NCBI RefSeq assembly: GCF_001956855.1
Contig: NZ_MTHD01000001.1
Location: 434,001-498,000, forward strand
Origin: Azonexus hydrophilus
GTDB lineage: Bacteria > Pseudomonadota > Gammaproteobacteria > Burkholderiales > Rhodocyclaceae
Direction of reading: 5' to 3'
Length of the DNA stretch: 64,000 nt
Shown: piece after piece, positions 63,999 to 64,000 of the stretch
Layout of the letters: every line of letters starts with the position of its first letter
Position numbering within the stretch: the stretch's first letter is position 1
Translations under genes and position numbers: made by a program
Notes under the pieces: model-generated
Database searches by the model: none
What the model was told of the DNA's origin: nothing
Seen by the model: only the letters and a program-made list of their open reading frames with translations

Positions 63999-64000
63999 TG

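Overview
The window is chromosomal DNA from a betaproteobacterium, most likely of the Rhodocyclales (Dechloromonas/Azonexus type). This is inferred from the Trp-tRNA/secE/nusG/rplKAJL/rpoBC/str/S10/spc/alpha gene order, the protein sequences, a branched-chain amino acid transporter, many signalling proteins and moderately high GC content. I see no CRISPR array, insertion sequence, phage gene or attachment site. No stretch longer than about 225 bp lacks a gene.

Layout. Positions 2-4477 hold a branched-chain amino acid ABC importer (livKHMGF; livK lacks its 5' end). Positions 4655-14751 are a mixed region: a GAF-PAS-PAS-GGDEF-EAL protein, a TetR regulator, a LysE-type exporter, an Fe-S flavoreductase, a short operon (SDR protein, HemJ/CopD-like membrane protein, 23S rRNA-type methyltransferase), an acetyl-CoA hydrolase/CoA-transferase with a striking promoter/operator, and small envelope proteins. 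Positions 14753-19549 on the minus strand run nhaR, PBP5/6, D-amino acid transaminase, ybeD, lipB, lipA. Then come htpX, an unknown gene, a VOC protein, lgt, ilvD and a small cytochrome c.

Positions 25189-57460 form one block for translation and transcription: tRNA-Tyr, -Gly, -Thr, tufB, tRNA-Trp, secE, nusG, rplKAJL, rpoBC, rpsL, rpsG, fusA, tufA, rpsJ, then rplC through rplQ (S10, spc and alpha operons). rpmJ is included and is only 37 codons long. The block has readable regulatory boundaries: an L10-type leader, an attenuator and long hairpin before rpoB, and sigma70-type promoters before rpsL, rplC and rplN whose elements lie inside hairpins. The last part (57489-63989) carries a response regulator/PP2C phosphatase and an Atm1-type ABC exporter on the minus strand. 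On the plus strand follow an acyl-CoA thioesterase, a FadL-family porin, a DUF2802-like protein and a SPOR-domain protein.

Most of the window is ordinary housekeeping DNA. The strongest unusual observation is an insertion of about 80 residues in RpoB (residues about 414-493). Residues 420-490 of it align over their whole length with the C-terminal domain of ribosomal protein L7/L12, whose gene rplL lies directly upstream. Other items worth checking are promoter elements nested in hairpins at operon joints, a triple half-site operator before the CoA-transferase, a possibly leaderless SDR gene, and two uncharacterised conserved-looking proteins.
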